64,000 nucleotides of DNA from Selaginella moellendorffii (taxonomy: Eukaryota; Streptophyta; Lycopodiopsida; Selaginellales; Selaginellaceae): NCBI RefSeq assembly GCF_000143415.4, contig NW_003314311.1, forward strand, positions 967,062 through 1,031,061, given 5' to 3'. The notes beneath the pieces were generated by a model. That model worked only from the letters and a program-made list of their open reading frames with translations, did not search any database and was not told the origin of the DNA. This document shows, one piece after another, positions 30,455-40,646 of this stretch; within the stretch, counting starts at the first letter, position 1; each line of letters opens with the position of its first letter. The translations under genes were made by a program, and so were the position numbers.

Positions 30455-32469
30455 TCACTCCCTTTCACTGCTCTCTTTCACCGGCAGCGTTTTAAGTTTA
30501 CGCCATGTAATGACCAGTGTGATTATCACAGCCAGCACCGTAAGAACAGAAATAACGTAGAAGCTGGCCCACAAGGGTTTCACCTCGTACGTAGCTGTGG
30601 TGGTGAGCAACACCACGGTACCATCACTAAGGACCTGAGGTACTGTTTGCGCTTGCAAGATGTCCCGGTCCTTCTTTACACTTTGCACGCTACTATATGC
30701 TGTATATGACAGTAAAACTGCACAAAATGTGAGCTTAGTGAATCAACTTGTGGCAAGAAGAGGTTCAAATTACCTGCAAAACCGAGTACGAGGAGTGTCC
30801 TATAAAGGAACTTAAACCAAAAGATGGGGTCCTGGCTTGAAAAAACTGATCCCTTGCTCGACTGAACAGCCTGGCCGTCGGTGTTGGTGTCCCCAACGGC
30901 GCCACCACGGTGCCAGAATTTCTCAAAGGACTCTTCAATATCCTGCAACTTGGTACTCGTTGCCAATAAACATGTTCCCACGAAGGACACAATCGCTGAC
31001 AAAATCCCGCCATAGACTTCGTGTCTGTTGTTTGATCCATCATTCCACAGCTTGTTCTGCTTGAACTTAACATCTCTGAGCTGTAACATGGATTCGACCA
31101 TCAGTTTAATCTCTGTGCTGATAGCAGTGTCCAGCTTGGTCACACATAGCTTGTCCTTGAACTCGAGCTGTCCCATAGGCAGATCTCCGAAACAGGGTGT
31201 ACTGATCTTGTTCTGGGGGGGAGTGGGAGCCCAGAGGAACCGTCTCATCTTGTTGAGATAGTACTCACTATCTTGAGTGCTTAATACCAGCTGATCAGTA
31301 CTGCACCTGTTCTGAACCTCCACACTGGATGGCACCGGTATTTGCTGCATCAATGCTTCCACACAGACTGTTGTGTTCGCCATGGCCTGGAAGTCATTCG
31401 CTGTAACCCCAGTGAGGGAGGACCCGAAAGAGGTATTCCCCTTAAAGGTTGCAACAAATGGTATAGGCTTGTCAGATGAGGTGTTGTGTACGGTAAGAAC
31501 AAGCCAAGTGTTTCCACCGGTGTTCCAAGCCCAGTAAGACGTCAGCAAATCGCAGGAGGAACGATAGTCGAACAATCCCCAGCTGCTGGTGTCCATGTTC
31601 CTGGTGACCACGACACATACCCTGGTGGAGGAATTGGAGCAGCCGCATTGGAGGCTGGGAAACCCGAGGTATGCTGTGGCGTCGTTGCTGTAGTAAGACG
31701 GTGCAAACCGACACTTTGGTACATCCTTAGTGTTCGTAAGATAATAGTGGCTGGAGGTGTTGAGCTTCTGGTACTTGGTGAAGTCCGTCCTTGCACTGCT
31801 GGCGTAGTTGGAAAGGTAGAATCCTGATGTGCTACGCGGCATGTTGTTCAGATCTGGTTCAATGCTGGGTGCAGTTGCAGCCCTGTAAGGTACAGCAATA
31901 AAGAGCAGGCTGAGATCCGCTTCGCTTTCCTTCTGAAGGATGGGAGTAGTCCAGAGGCATGACCGATTGCTCTGGTCATTACCAGTGGATAGGCACATGC
32001 GGATGCTGATGCCCCAGTCCACTCGCATTCTCCATTGCCAGTTGTGCCGGTGCTGCTTCATGTGACCACCTGCAACGTGGGGCTCGGCCGAGGCATACAG
32101 CTTGTTGGCTCCCTCATCACTCGTCCAGTTGCTGATCACTCTCCATGCACTAGCTTGCTGGTAGGCGGAATTGGCGAGCTCAATGTCGATGCCACTTGTC
32201 GTGGACAGGACACTGGCAAGGGAAGAACGCAGAGACCATCTGTAGAACGGATCGAATTCGTTTACAAAGCTGTTTACTTCGGGGCATGCAAAACCTTCTC
32301 TGGACGGGAGGTCGAGGTAGAAATGCTCATCGTCGGATCCATGACAAGAATGCGCGAGAAGCAGGAGTAGTGTTGCTGTGGGCAGAAGCAGCGAGAAGAG
32401 AATACTTGTCAGAGAGGGGTGAAACCAATTGCAGAAGCTACTACTGCCTACATTCTCTGCCTGAGCCAT
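30455..32469 (-). CDS. Membrane glycoprotein of unknown family, unit A
   Basis: Two exons, 32469-30774 and 30717-30455, separated by a 56-bp GT..AG intron, give 652 residues. An N-terminal hydrophobic stretch (about 17-41, LTSILFSLLLPTATLLLLLA) acts as signal peptide or anchor. It is followed by a Cys-containing extracytoplasmic region of about 440 residues with several NX(S/T) sites. Three further hydrophobic helices occur at about 485-503, 552-575 and 612-636. A charged loop near 505-545 resembles a cytosolic linker. I do not recognise the family. The closely related copy at 40647 keeps the same intron and an open frame, so both look functional. Confidence 0.75.
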
Positions 32470-32502
32470 TATAGCTTATAATCCTATGATTCACAACTGC
32501 AG

Positions 32503-32514
32503 CCATATATAAGG
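32503..32514 (-). promoter_or_regulatory. TATA-like box of the unit A membrane-protein gene
   Basis: CCATATATAAGG (read on plus) contains TATATA on the minus strand 34-45 bp before the start codon at 32469. The same motif is kept at 42694-42705 in unit B. If used, the 5' UTR would be only a few bases, so the real start site is uncertain. The string also resembles an extended CArG box. Confidence 0.4.
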
Positions 32515-34084
32515 ATATGAGGACATTCGTTTTACGTGCTTTTTTGTTTTCATACTACAAGTTGAAGGCGAAAGTGTTGTGGATGCTTCCTATTCCTTTA
32601 AAGATCCAATGGTTCCTTGTCTACAAACGAGCTTAAGAGCACGGATCTTCCATAAACCTCTTTCTTTATGAATGTTCACATGGCATCATAGAAAGAAAAG
32701 AATTCTTCCCAAAGTCTCCTCTGATATTCAGGAGAATTTGTCAATGGCTGGTGATGTTAACCTGTATGCAAGCATTAGTTATATTAAGAACATTGGACGC
32801 ACGAAGTGACAAATTATATGCATACACGAGTTGACAAGTTTCGGTTATCATTATTAATCTTCTTTGTCAACCAACGCTAGCTGAGGCTGGGTAAGACCTT
32901 GAGTATAATGCACGAGATTTGGACCGAGGATGAAAAAGATGCCGCCTTGGTAACAATTAGTCAATGTATGAGGCAACTATTTTTCCGCGAACTTTAACAC
33001 GATCTAAAGATCTGAGCACGCACAACAGGTTTGCTGAACGCATGCCTACAGCTAAAACCCAGCGAATCTTTTTTGCAGCTTCCAACATTAGTGAAAATTT
33101 ATTAGAGATAAGTTTTTATCTGTTCGCAATAACTTACTAGAACGCCTGCTTGAACTGCATGATGCGAATCAGTAACAGCATCTGGATGAAAGAGAAGACA
33201 ATGCGAGTTTGGAAATCAAATCAATCAAAACCAAGCTGCGAGACATACAATTTGTACGGTACAATTAATTATATAACTAGCGAGCATATGGCGTTGACCA
33301 TCCACAATCTGGTCAACCATATTACTTTGACCGGCCATGACCAGAAGATTCCTTTACGCCCACCGAAAAACTGGACAGAGCGTTTGCAGCCTTATCAACG
33401 TGGGTCGGCCAAAGAGGAAAAGCAATGCTCTTGCCAGATTGAACGGACGCACTCGTAGCCACGAGGTAGAGCGACGCCTGGCGTGGTACACAGCGAAACA
33501 AGGAAAGAGTGAATCTTTCGGGAAGTGCAGCTAAAAGCTTTCCAGCGATGGAAAAGTTCGTATAGCTTTTGCGCGATGACGCACAGGTCCGCTGCATTAA
33601 ATCTGAAAGAGCGAATGAGTGGGTGCTGGCGAATAAGTTCAAAGAAAAACTAAAGAACCTGGATCGAATGTGAAGCTTTCAAAGAAAGGCTATAAACCCC
33701 GCAGTATCTGCAAGTTCATGGCTCTTCTCTTCTCTGCGTTATTAAAAACCGAACCGAAAAAGAGCACAAAAGCCTGCTGTGCCGTTGTGCTGCTGTGCTG
33801 CCGCGGCACGAACGAGACAGACAGGCCAAGAGATTGATTAGCGCTAATTGCGGATATCGGGAATCATAATTACCTTGAGCGATGGTGGGTGATCAAGTTT
33901 TCCTGGACGAAAGCCGCGGCGAGAGGCTGCTCCCTGTCTGGTGCATTTAAAGTTGATCTATTCCCATTCGGCGTCACCACCATTCTCATTCATGGCCGCG
34001 TTCTCAGCTTGCAGATCGTAGTCGCGGCTCATTTGGTTGTTTTTGTCTTTCGCGCTTTTGCCAGGCCGTCTATTCCCTTTTGTC
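32515..34084. other. Non-coding right part of unit A
   Basis: No gene is recognised. The sequence parallels 42706-44226 with small indels. In unit B it is followed by the first exon of the NPF transporter, so the last part probably duplicates the transporter's upstream region without any coding exon. Confidence 0.6.
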
Positions 34085-35298
34085 AGGGACATCCAATCTA
34101 CAGCATCAGGCACAAACGGCATGGTTTCCAAGAGAAGCTCGGCAACTTCCAGATGCCCTGCCTTGGCAATGAGGTCTACCATGCACGCGTAGTGTTGCTT
34201 GGTAGGCTTTAACGCGAAGTCCCCTTGCAACGACACGAAGCACGGCGTCGAGTCCACCAACATGTCCCAGGGAAATCAAAATGGGGGCAAAGCAGGATTC
34301 ACCAGCTGCTTCAATGAAATTTATGGTTTGGAAAAGGTGGCGGGCTTCAAAGGAGTGGCCGGTGTAGGCATAAGCAGCCAGCATAACGCTCCACACGGTG
34401 AGATCTCTCTCCAGCATCAAATCGAACACTTTCTTGGCTTCTAAAACATGCCCATTCAAGGCATATGCGATGAGCATGATGGTCCGAGATACTACGTCAT
34501 GCTCCGGCATGGAAATGAAAACAAGTTTTGCGTCGTTAAGATGACCGACTTGGGCATACGAAATGAGCATGTTAGTACAAGAAACAAGGTCTTGTTGTGG
34601 CATGGAGTCAAACAAAAATCGAGCTTTTTCAAGGTACCCTTTTGAGGCATACGCCGCTAACATTGCGTTTTGTGAAACTAAATCCTTGCATGGCAAAGAT
34701 TCATAGACCACCCTAGCATCGACTATGGCACCATACGTAGAGAGAAACGTGAGCATAACAGTACATGATACTGTATCCTGCATTGGCATTGTGTCGTATG
34801 TACGTTTGGCTCGATCAATATTGCCTTCTTGGATATATGCGTTTAAAAGTGATGTCCAGGAAAGCATATCCCACTGTGGCATGGTATCAAATAAGGCTTT
34901 GGAATCTTTCCCAGTACTGTGCTGGGAAAATGCCGAGAGCATTACGTTATATGCCACTATATCTCTCTGTGGCATAGCATCGAAGAGGGCCTTACACTCA
35001 AAAAGATACCCAATGCGGGCATATGCTGTTAAGACGATAGTCCAAGAGACAAAATTGGCTTCCGGAAGAGCGTTGAAAAATCTTTGCAATTCCAAAACGT
35101 AGTCCTCTTGGTCAAACCCAGTCAACATTGCGTTGAAAGAAGCCACGTCCCATTGGGGCATCTTGCCAAACAAAAGCTTCGCAATGCTAGTGTCTCCCTT
35201 CGCGGCATACGCAGAGACCATCGCGTTCCACGAGACTATAGTTTTTTCGGGCATACAATCGAAAAATCTCTGCGCGGCTGCGAGGTCTCCGTGCTGGA
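34085..35298 (-). pseudogene. Truncated PPR gene copy in unit B
   Basis: It matches 25071-26292 of the intact PPR gene. It lacks the N-terminal ~170 codons (lost in the 1.07-kb deletion) and the last ~44 codons (outside the duplicated unit). An 8-bp deletion near 34240 relative to unit A shifts the frame in the C-terminal part. A 382-residue frame beginning at an internal Met (35254) remains, but there is no normal start or end. Expression is unlikely. Confidence 0.9.
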
Positions 35299-35318
35299 AC
35301 TAATCTCGAACTAATCTC
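35298..35318. other. Deletion joint with short templated repeat
   Basis: At the unit B joint replacing 26293-27365, AACTAATCTC occurs twice (35298-35307 and 35309-35318). The second belongs to the right flank and the first includes a few added bases. A small fill-in copied from the adjacent flank is typical of polymerase-theta or other microhomology end joining. Confidence 0.6.
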
Positions 35319-35333
35319 CTCGACATATTGCAA

Positions 35334-35968
35334 CGAGTACGAGGATGTGGCACGGAGGGTCGCTGCCGAGACAGTTTCCATCGAGCTCAGATGGATGTAA
35401 GTGGGTTTGAGCAATCGATCTCTTTTTTCTTTCACCACATTCGAGGATGGATTTCCAAACTTGTTCGTGCTGGGATCCGTGGCCAGCACGTTGCATTCCT
35501 TGCGCCTTTCAGCTCTCCCGCCGTGATCTTTGAGAGCTCTTGGTGATCTACGCTCTTCCCAGGATGTTCATCGCTTCCTTCACGGTCGTGGTGCTGTTCT
35601 TCCCGACTGGAACGTTGGAGCGCATGGAAGACGAGGGTGACATCGGCTTTCACTCTCCAACATTCCAATCTCCAGGGGTGGTCCGACGAGTCTCGTCATC
35701 TTTGACATCCACGCTCTCCAGGTTTGCTTGTTTCTCTTTTCTTTTCGCTCTTTTCGCTCACCCGGACTTGCAAAGCAGGAGAGGTTTTACTTTGGTGACA
35801 GCGTTCTTCCCTGCTTCGACAGTGGCATCCCGCTGCTGAAGCTTCCGGATTCCAAAAATGTGAGACTCAGTCGAGAGCTTGCAAGCGATGTCCCAAAAAT
35901 CTCTTACAGGTGACTATAGCGAGGGAGCTTGGAAGCGCCTCCACAAGCAATTCGAGCACTTCCCCACG
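35334..35968 (+). pseudogene. PRS: PRPP-synthetase N-terminal part, unit B (pseudogene)
   Basis: This is a direct copy of 27397-28041 with the same PRS4-like blocks and frameshifts. It retains the Trp codon (EGAWKRLHKQ) that is TAG in unit A, but has lost about ten bases encoding FPDE. The acceptor before its first piece reads CAACGAG, so that AG is gone. The inverted C-terminal piece is absent here. Confidence 0.87.
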
Positions 35969-36216
35969 GTTAAGTCCGTGACTTCTTCTCTCTAACTGTA
36001 TTTCGCTGGTGGATCATACGTTACACGCCAGCTGCGCCGCTGGGGCTCGAATCTCTCTAGCCTGCGAATCAGAGATCTAACTGTTCATTGTGTGAAGAAG
36101 AAGCATCACACTGGCATATTCGTTCGACCGGCATCTTAAATTTACATAGCTGAACTGGCCACGTGGAAAAAAAACAAAGCATGAAAATAGTGCTAGACGA
36201 AACCCTTGGCTAACAA

Positions 36217-36265
36217 CAAGTCAAGTTCATCAAAATAGTCTAGATATGTGAGTCTTACAGGAGTC
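36217..36265. other. 49-bp segment inverted relative to unit A
   Basis: This is the exact reverse complement of 28268-28316, located 50-98 bp before the unit B glycosyltransferase start codon. Sequence outside these bases stays collinear with unit A apart from a few indels. Confidence 0.9.
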
Positions 36266-36314
36266 TGACAGGAGCGCTTGGTTAGGATAAGGCCGACAAG
36301 GTCGGCTATCTAGA

Positions 36315-37811
36315 ATGGCCAACATCGTTTTGGTTACCGTTCAAGGCGGTGGTCACTTCAACACAGGTATGCTCTTTGCAAAGAAGCTCGCTTCTCAGGG
36401 CTGCCGTGTTACGGTGCTACTGCCGTGGCTGAACCCATCTGGAATGACCACGGACATAGCAAACATTGAAATGCGCGCTCTCATGGAGTCCACTCCTTCC
36501 CCTCGACCGGCTTTCATTTTCCCTGGAGTTCGCAAGTCTCGTCCCGACCTTGTGCCATCATCCCGTTTTCCCACTGCCCTGCCTGACTCGCTCCGGAAAC
36601 ACCTCGATGTGCTGCGCCCCAAAGCGGTGGTTCTCGATCGAATGGTGATGTTCTGGGCAAGTCAAACTGTGGAGGAGAGAGGCATCCCAAAGTATATCCT
36701 CTACACAGGTGCTTCGGCGCATCTCGCTGTCATGCTCTCCTTCCACGGCCCCAGCCGAAGCGGGAATGTGGACCAAGACATGCAGAGCGTAGTTCATGTT
36801 CCCGGACTTCCACCTCTTCGATGGGCTGAGCTACCTTTGGACGTTGTCGTCAAATCCCATGGGTATCATTCTTTCTATGTTTCTGTTTGTTTCCGTGATC
36901 TTTGTTTACAGAATCTACTTGGGTAAAGAAGGCGTAGCCAAGCATTTTGTCCACTCCAACGGGATACTACTGAATACTTCCGAAGAGCTTGAAGGACCAG
37001 TAAGACGGGCATTTAGTGGGGGGTGATTTCTCACGTGTCCGTGCAGATATTGGATGCTTTGCATTGCGAGTACCCCGAGATACGGTGCATTCCCGTAGGA
37101 CCTCTGTATCCATCTTCCTACCTCCAGGACGATCGACCCTCTCAAGAAGACATTCGAGGAACAGCGGTCTCAATCGGCAAGAACAGCGAGGATTCCACGG
37201 CGCTTGTCTCATGGCTGGACAAGCAACCCACGGCGTCGCTGGTCCTCATATGCTTCGGCAGCTTTATAGTCTTGGGCGATGAGATGATTCGAGAGCTGGC
37301 ACACGGACTCGAATCGTCCGGCTTTGCATTCCTCTGGTCGCTTCCAAGTCCCAGGAATGAGGAGCCGGCCGCCTACCTGAACCGCGTGCTACCTCCAAAC
37401 TTTGCGGAGCGAACCTCCGGTAGGGGGAAAATCCTCACAGGTTGGGTGCCTCAGCAGCTGGTTCTCTCTCATCCGGCCATTGGTGCACTAGTTTCACACT
37501 GCGGGTGGAGTTCCGTGGTGGAGTGTATTCTGCTGGCTGGTGTTCCCATTCTGGCCTGGCCGTTCTTAGGTGACCAGCTCCCAACCTGCAGGCACCTTGT
37601 GGACGAGTACAAAATTGCGGTGGATATTGGGGTGGATGGTGTGCCGTCCGCAGATGACGTCGAGCGAGGCTTGCGTGCTGTAATGGAGGACCAAGAGCTC
37701 AGGAACCGTGCCAAGCAAAGGAGGAAGCTGGTCCGACAGGCTGCACTCTCCACCCAGCCGGGCAGCTCAGGGCATAACTTGGCAGAGTTCATCAGCTCGT
37801 TGGCTGGGTAA
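36315..37811 (+). CDS. UDP-glycosyltransferase (family 1), unit B
   Basis: Three exons, 36315-36862, 36912-36999 and 37047-37811, give 466 residues, one more than the unit A copy (an extra residue in the FPTALPDSL segment). The PSPG box and the unusual features (HCGWSS, extra residue before GVP) are identical to unit A. Visible replacements include Asp3 to Asn, Phe to Ile after the first intron, and two in the last exon (FRFLW to FAFLW, EPTAY to EPAAY). Both copies keep open frames and splice sites, so both may be active. Their promoters differ by the inverted 49 bp. Confidence 0.9.
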
Positions 37812-38435
37812 TAGCGTCTCCTCCACATCTGTCAGGACTCCGGAGAAAAAGATGGCAGCGTCTTGCGGATATCGACCCAGAAAGACATAGTAGTAACAAG
37901 AGATTACTGAACTCTATGTGGTTTGAGGTGGTGGTGTTTGTAAATCCGTGGCTTCAAAACGTGAAGTGTACAACGGTGGAAGCGCGATTGTTCACGCGAG
38001 TGGATCGGAGCTGCTACGCAGGACAAGCACTGCATCTTTGCAGAAAGGATTCCTTCCCATGCTGGGCAGTTTAGGAACCAAGGTGGAAGCCACAGCGTTT
38101 GCTTTTCTTTGATGCATTCGCTGTAATGATCTCGTTCCACCTGGAGAGAGACTGCAATGTGAGTTTGCGTGATCATCTTCGGGTTGCCAGAAGTTGTCTT
38201 GGCGTAGGCTACGGACCCAAAAGCTTAGACGTGACAAAGACTTTGCTGGCTTGCTGCTTCACTGACGAACTGGAACATCCCGTGAAAAAGATTTGGATGG
38301 CAATCTAGGAAGAAAACTGGCAAAAAGGTTATTCTTGTTGATATTCCAGCATCAGATCTTTGCAAGCTGAAAAGAAACATTAGCAGAAGAGAGGAAACTG
38401 AAAAGATGATGATGCTTGAAATATATTCCTAGCAA
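37812..38435. other. Spacer downstream of unit B UGT
   Basis: It is shared with unit A to 38308. From 38309 it belongs to the unit B-only segment that carries the next PPR gene. No other gene is seen. Confidence 0.6.
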
Positions 38436-40460
38436 ATGCCCTGCATTGACAAGGGCAAATTTGTGGAATGCCAGCGTTTCGTCCAATCGCTCCGCGCGGC
38501 TGGGGATTCCGGCGACGCCGCGGTGGGCAGGAAGATCCACGCACAGATCATCGCCAGTGGCTATGGCGGCGATCGATTCGTGGCCAATGCGGTGGTCCAG
38601 ATGTATGGCCGCCTCGGGCTCGCCGAGGAATCGCGCCGGGCATTCCACGCGATCCAGCACAAGAACGAGTTCTCCTGGGGCATCGCCATCGCGGCGTCCG
38701 CCGCCAGCGGCCGGATCGACGAGGTGGAGCTCCTCTTCACCAGGACCCCGCAGCGCAGCGCCGTCCACTGGACGACGATGATCGTCGCCTACGCGCGCAA
38801 TGGCGATCTGGAGAGGGCCAAATCCCTGTTCGAATCCATCGGCGACGGGGATGTGGTGCTCTCCAACGCGATGGTCGCGATATATGCCAGGAATGGGTAC
38901 GTCGATCGCGCCAGGGCGATGTTCCTGGCGATGGCGCAGCGGGATCTTGCGTCCTGGAACACAATGGTGACAACACTTGCCAAAAATGGGCATTTGGATC
39001 TTGCGAAGAAGTTCTTCGAGAGAATGCCCGCGAGGAGCCGGTTGTCGTGGAATTCCATGGTCGCGACCACTGCCGAGAGTGGAGATCTCTTTCACGCCAA
39101 GGAATTGTTTGATACGATGCCGGAGAGAGATCTCGTCTCGTGGACCGCGATGATCCAGGGGTATGCCCAGAACGGGCGTCTTGTGGAAGCAAAGGATCTG
39201 TTTGATCGAATGGGAACCAGGAATATCGTTTCGTGGAATGCCCTTATCACTGCTTATGGAGTGTCCCTGATGATCGACAAGGCGAAAGAGATCTTTCAGA
39301 AGGTGGCGCACCGCGACGTTGTCTCGTGGACGGCCATGGCGACGGCATTTGCCCAGAACGGGCATCTGGAAGATGCTCGGCGGTGCTTCGAATCGATGCC
39401 CGTGAAGGATGTAGTGGCGTGGAACATCCTGTGCCGGAGCTACGTCGCGCACGGCGAGATCGACCAGGCGAAGCTCGAGTTTGATCGGATTCCAGAGAAG
39501 AACCTCGTCTCCTGGAACGCGATGATCCACGCCTACACACAGAGCCGGCGGCTGGATCGCGCTAAGGCAGCGCTGGATCGAATGCCCTGGTGTAACGTGA
39601 TCTCCTGGACGACCATGATGGTGGCCTACTCGCAGAACTTCCAGCTCGCCGAGGCGGAGGCGATGTTCTTCTCGATGCCCGAGCGGAGCCTCATCTCTTG
39701 GAACGCGATGTTTGTCGCGTACGCGCAGCACGGGCATCTCGCAAAGGCGAAGGCTATCTTCGACGCCACCCCGGAGAAGACCGACATCGCCTCCTGGAAC
39801 GCGCTCATCGTCATGTATGCCGCGAACGGCCACGGCCCCGAGGCCGAGGAGTTCTTCCGGGAGCTCAACTTGGAGGGCGTCACCCCGGACGACATCACCT
39901 TCACGGGGATCTTGGTGGCGGCGACGCACACCGGATCGGTGAGGCGGGGCGTGGAGAAGTTCCAGATGATGGTGTCGGACTTTGGGATCTGGCCGAGCTG
40001 CGAGCACTTTGGAGTGATGCTCGACACGCTGGGGCGGTCCGGTGAGGTGGCCGGGGCCGAGGAGCTGCTGCGCGGGATGCCGTTCGAGCCCGACCTGGTG
40101 GCGTGCAAGTCCGTGCTGGGGGCGTGTGCGGTGTACAGGGACGTGGAGTGCGCCGAGAGGGTGGGCGAGGCCGCCATGGCGCTCTTCCCAGAAGACTCGG
40201 CCACGTACGTGGTGCTGTCCAATGTGTTTGCTGCCGCGGGGTTGCCGATTGATCGCGGGGTTGCCAAGGTTTTGGGAGGACTGGAGATGGAAGACGATGA
40301 TTCGGCTTGTGTTTATCAAGGGCGCCGGTTTGCTTCTGGTAAGCTGGACACTATTCTTCAAAAGATGATTGACGTTCCTTGACCGTTGACCGCCATTGCC
40401 ACCCTGCTGACTGGTCAGACCTTTATTGCACTGGTCAACTTTAGTTAGCCCTTAGTGATG
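38309..40460. other. Segment present only in unit B
   Basis: Unit A goes straight from GGCAATCT to CAAAGACGGT, whereas unit B has 2,152 bp between them, containing a whole PPR gene. No target duplication, terminal repeat or poly(A) is evident. Either the segment was gained by unit B or it was ancestral and lost from unit A. Confidence 0.85.
38436..40382 (+). CDS. PPR protein, S-type array with E-like end
   Basis: The 648-residue intronless, GC-rich frame has about thirteen 31-residue S-type repeats (for example RDLVSWTAMIQGYAQNGRLV). They are followed by a longer P-like unit (EGVTPDDITFTGILVAATHT), an L/S pair and an E-motif region (MPFEPDLVACKSVLGACAVY, YVVLSNVFAAAG). There is no DYW domain. 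It is expected to be an organellar RNA-binding protein. The start used gives a long non-PPR leader (ECQRFVQSLRAAGDSGDAAVGRK), typical of the first L-like motif. It is intact, while unit A has no counterpart. GC content is clearly higher than in neighbouring genes. Confidence 0.87.
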   Translation: MPCIDKGKFVECQRFVQSLRAAGDSGDAAVGRKIHAQIIASGYGGDRFVANAVVQMYGRLGLAEESRRAFHAIQHKNEFSWGIAIAASAASGRIDEVELLFTRTPQRSAVHWTTMIVAYARNGDLERAKSLFESIGDGDVVLSNAMVAIYARNGYVDRARAMFLAMAQRDLASWNTMVTTLAKNGHLDLAKKFFERMPARSRLSWNSMVATTAESGDLFHAKELFDTMPERDLVSWTAMIQGYAQNGRLVEAKDLFDRMGTRNIVSWNALITAYGVSLMIDKAKEIFQKVAHRDVVSWTAMATAFAQNGHLEDARRCFESMPVKDVVAWNILCRSYVAHGEIDQAKLEFDRIPEKNLVSWNAMIHAYTQSRRLDRAKAALDRMPWCNVISWTTMMVAYSQNFQLAEAEAMFFSMPERSLISWNAMFVAYAQHGHLAKAKAIFDATPEKTDIASWNALIVMYAANGHGPEAEEFFRELNLEGVTPDDITFTGILVAATHTGSVRRGVEKFQMMVSDFGIWPSCEHFGVMLDTLGRSGEVAGAEELLRGMPFEPDLVACKSVLGACAVYRDVECAERVGEAAMALFPEDSATYVVLSNVFAAAGLPIDRGVAKVLGGLEMEDDDSACVYQGRRFASGKLDTILQKMIDVP

Positions 40461-40646
40461 CAAAGACGGTAATATTCTGATCTTTTTTACCTCCAATGAC
40501 CACTGTAATTATCACAACCAGCACCGTAAGACCAGAACAGTGTTGACATCCATTGTAGGCTTGATCGCTTTCTCCTTTATCTTGGGGCAATTAACCGGCA
40601 GAACTTAGTGACACCAAAATCTTCAAAGACGGTTATGATTAGTGAA
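40461..40646. other. Partial repeat of membrane-protein gene 3' end
   Basis: Stretches such as TTAGTGATGCAAAGACGGT and TGACCACTGTAATTATCACA echo 40605-40735, the 3' end of the adjacent membrane-protein gene, with gaps. This is a small local duplication, shortened further in unit A. Confidence 0.55.

Larger units (their letters stand above)
25071..34084. repeat. Tandem duplication, unit A
   Basis: This 9.0-kb unit is repeated directly as 34085-44226. The left end falls inside the PPR gene (AGGGACGTCC at 25071) and the right end in DNA that in unit B leads into the transporter gene (TTCCCTTTTGTC). The joint at 34084/34085 fuses these two ends with at most one base of microhomology (C). Unit A retains the full PPR gene and the inverted PRS piece that unit B lost. 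It lacks the 2.15-kb PPR-gene segment 38309-40460. Confidence 0.93.

Noticed and set aside
34106-35254. 382-residue PPR frame read as a functional short PPR gene
   Set aside because: Its start is an internal Met of the parent gene, its N-terminal third is deleted and its C-terminus is frameshifted, so it is called a pseudogene.
38352-40361. 669-residue open frame on minus, antisense to the PPR gene
   Set aside because: It mirrors the GC-rich codon use and 31-codon periodicity of the plus-strand PPR gene, which has clear PPR motifs. The antisense protein is a His/Arg-rich repeat with no family character.
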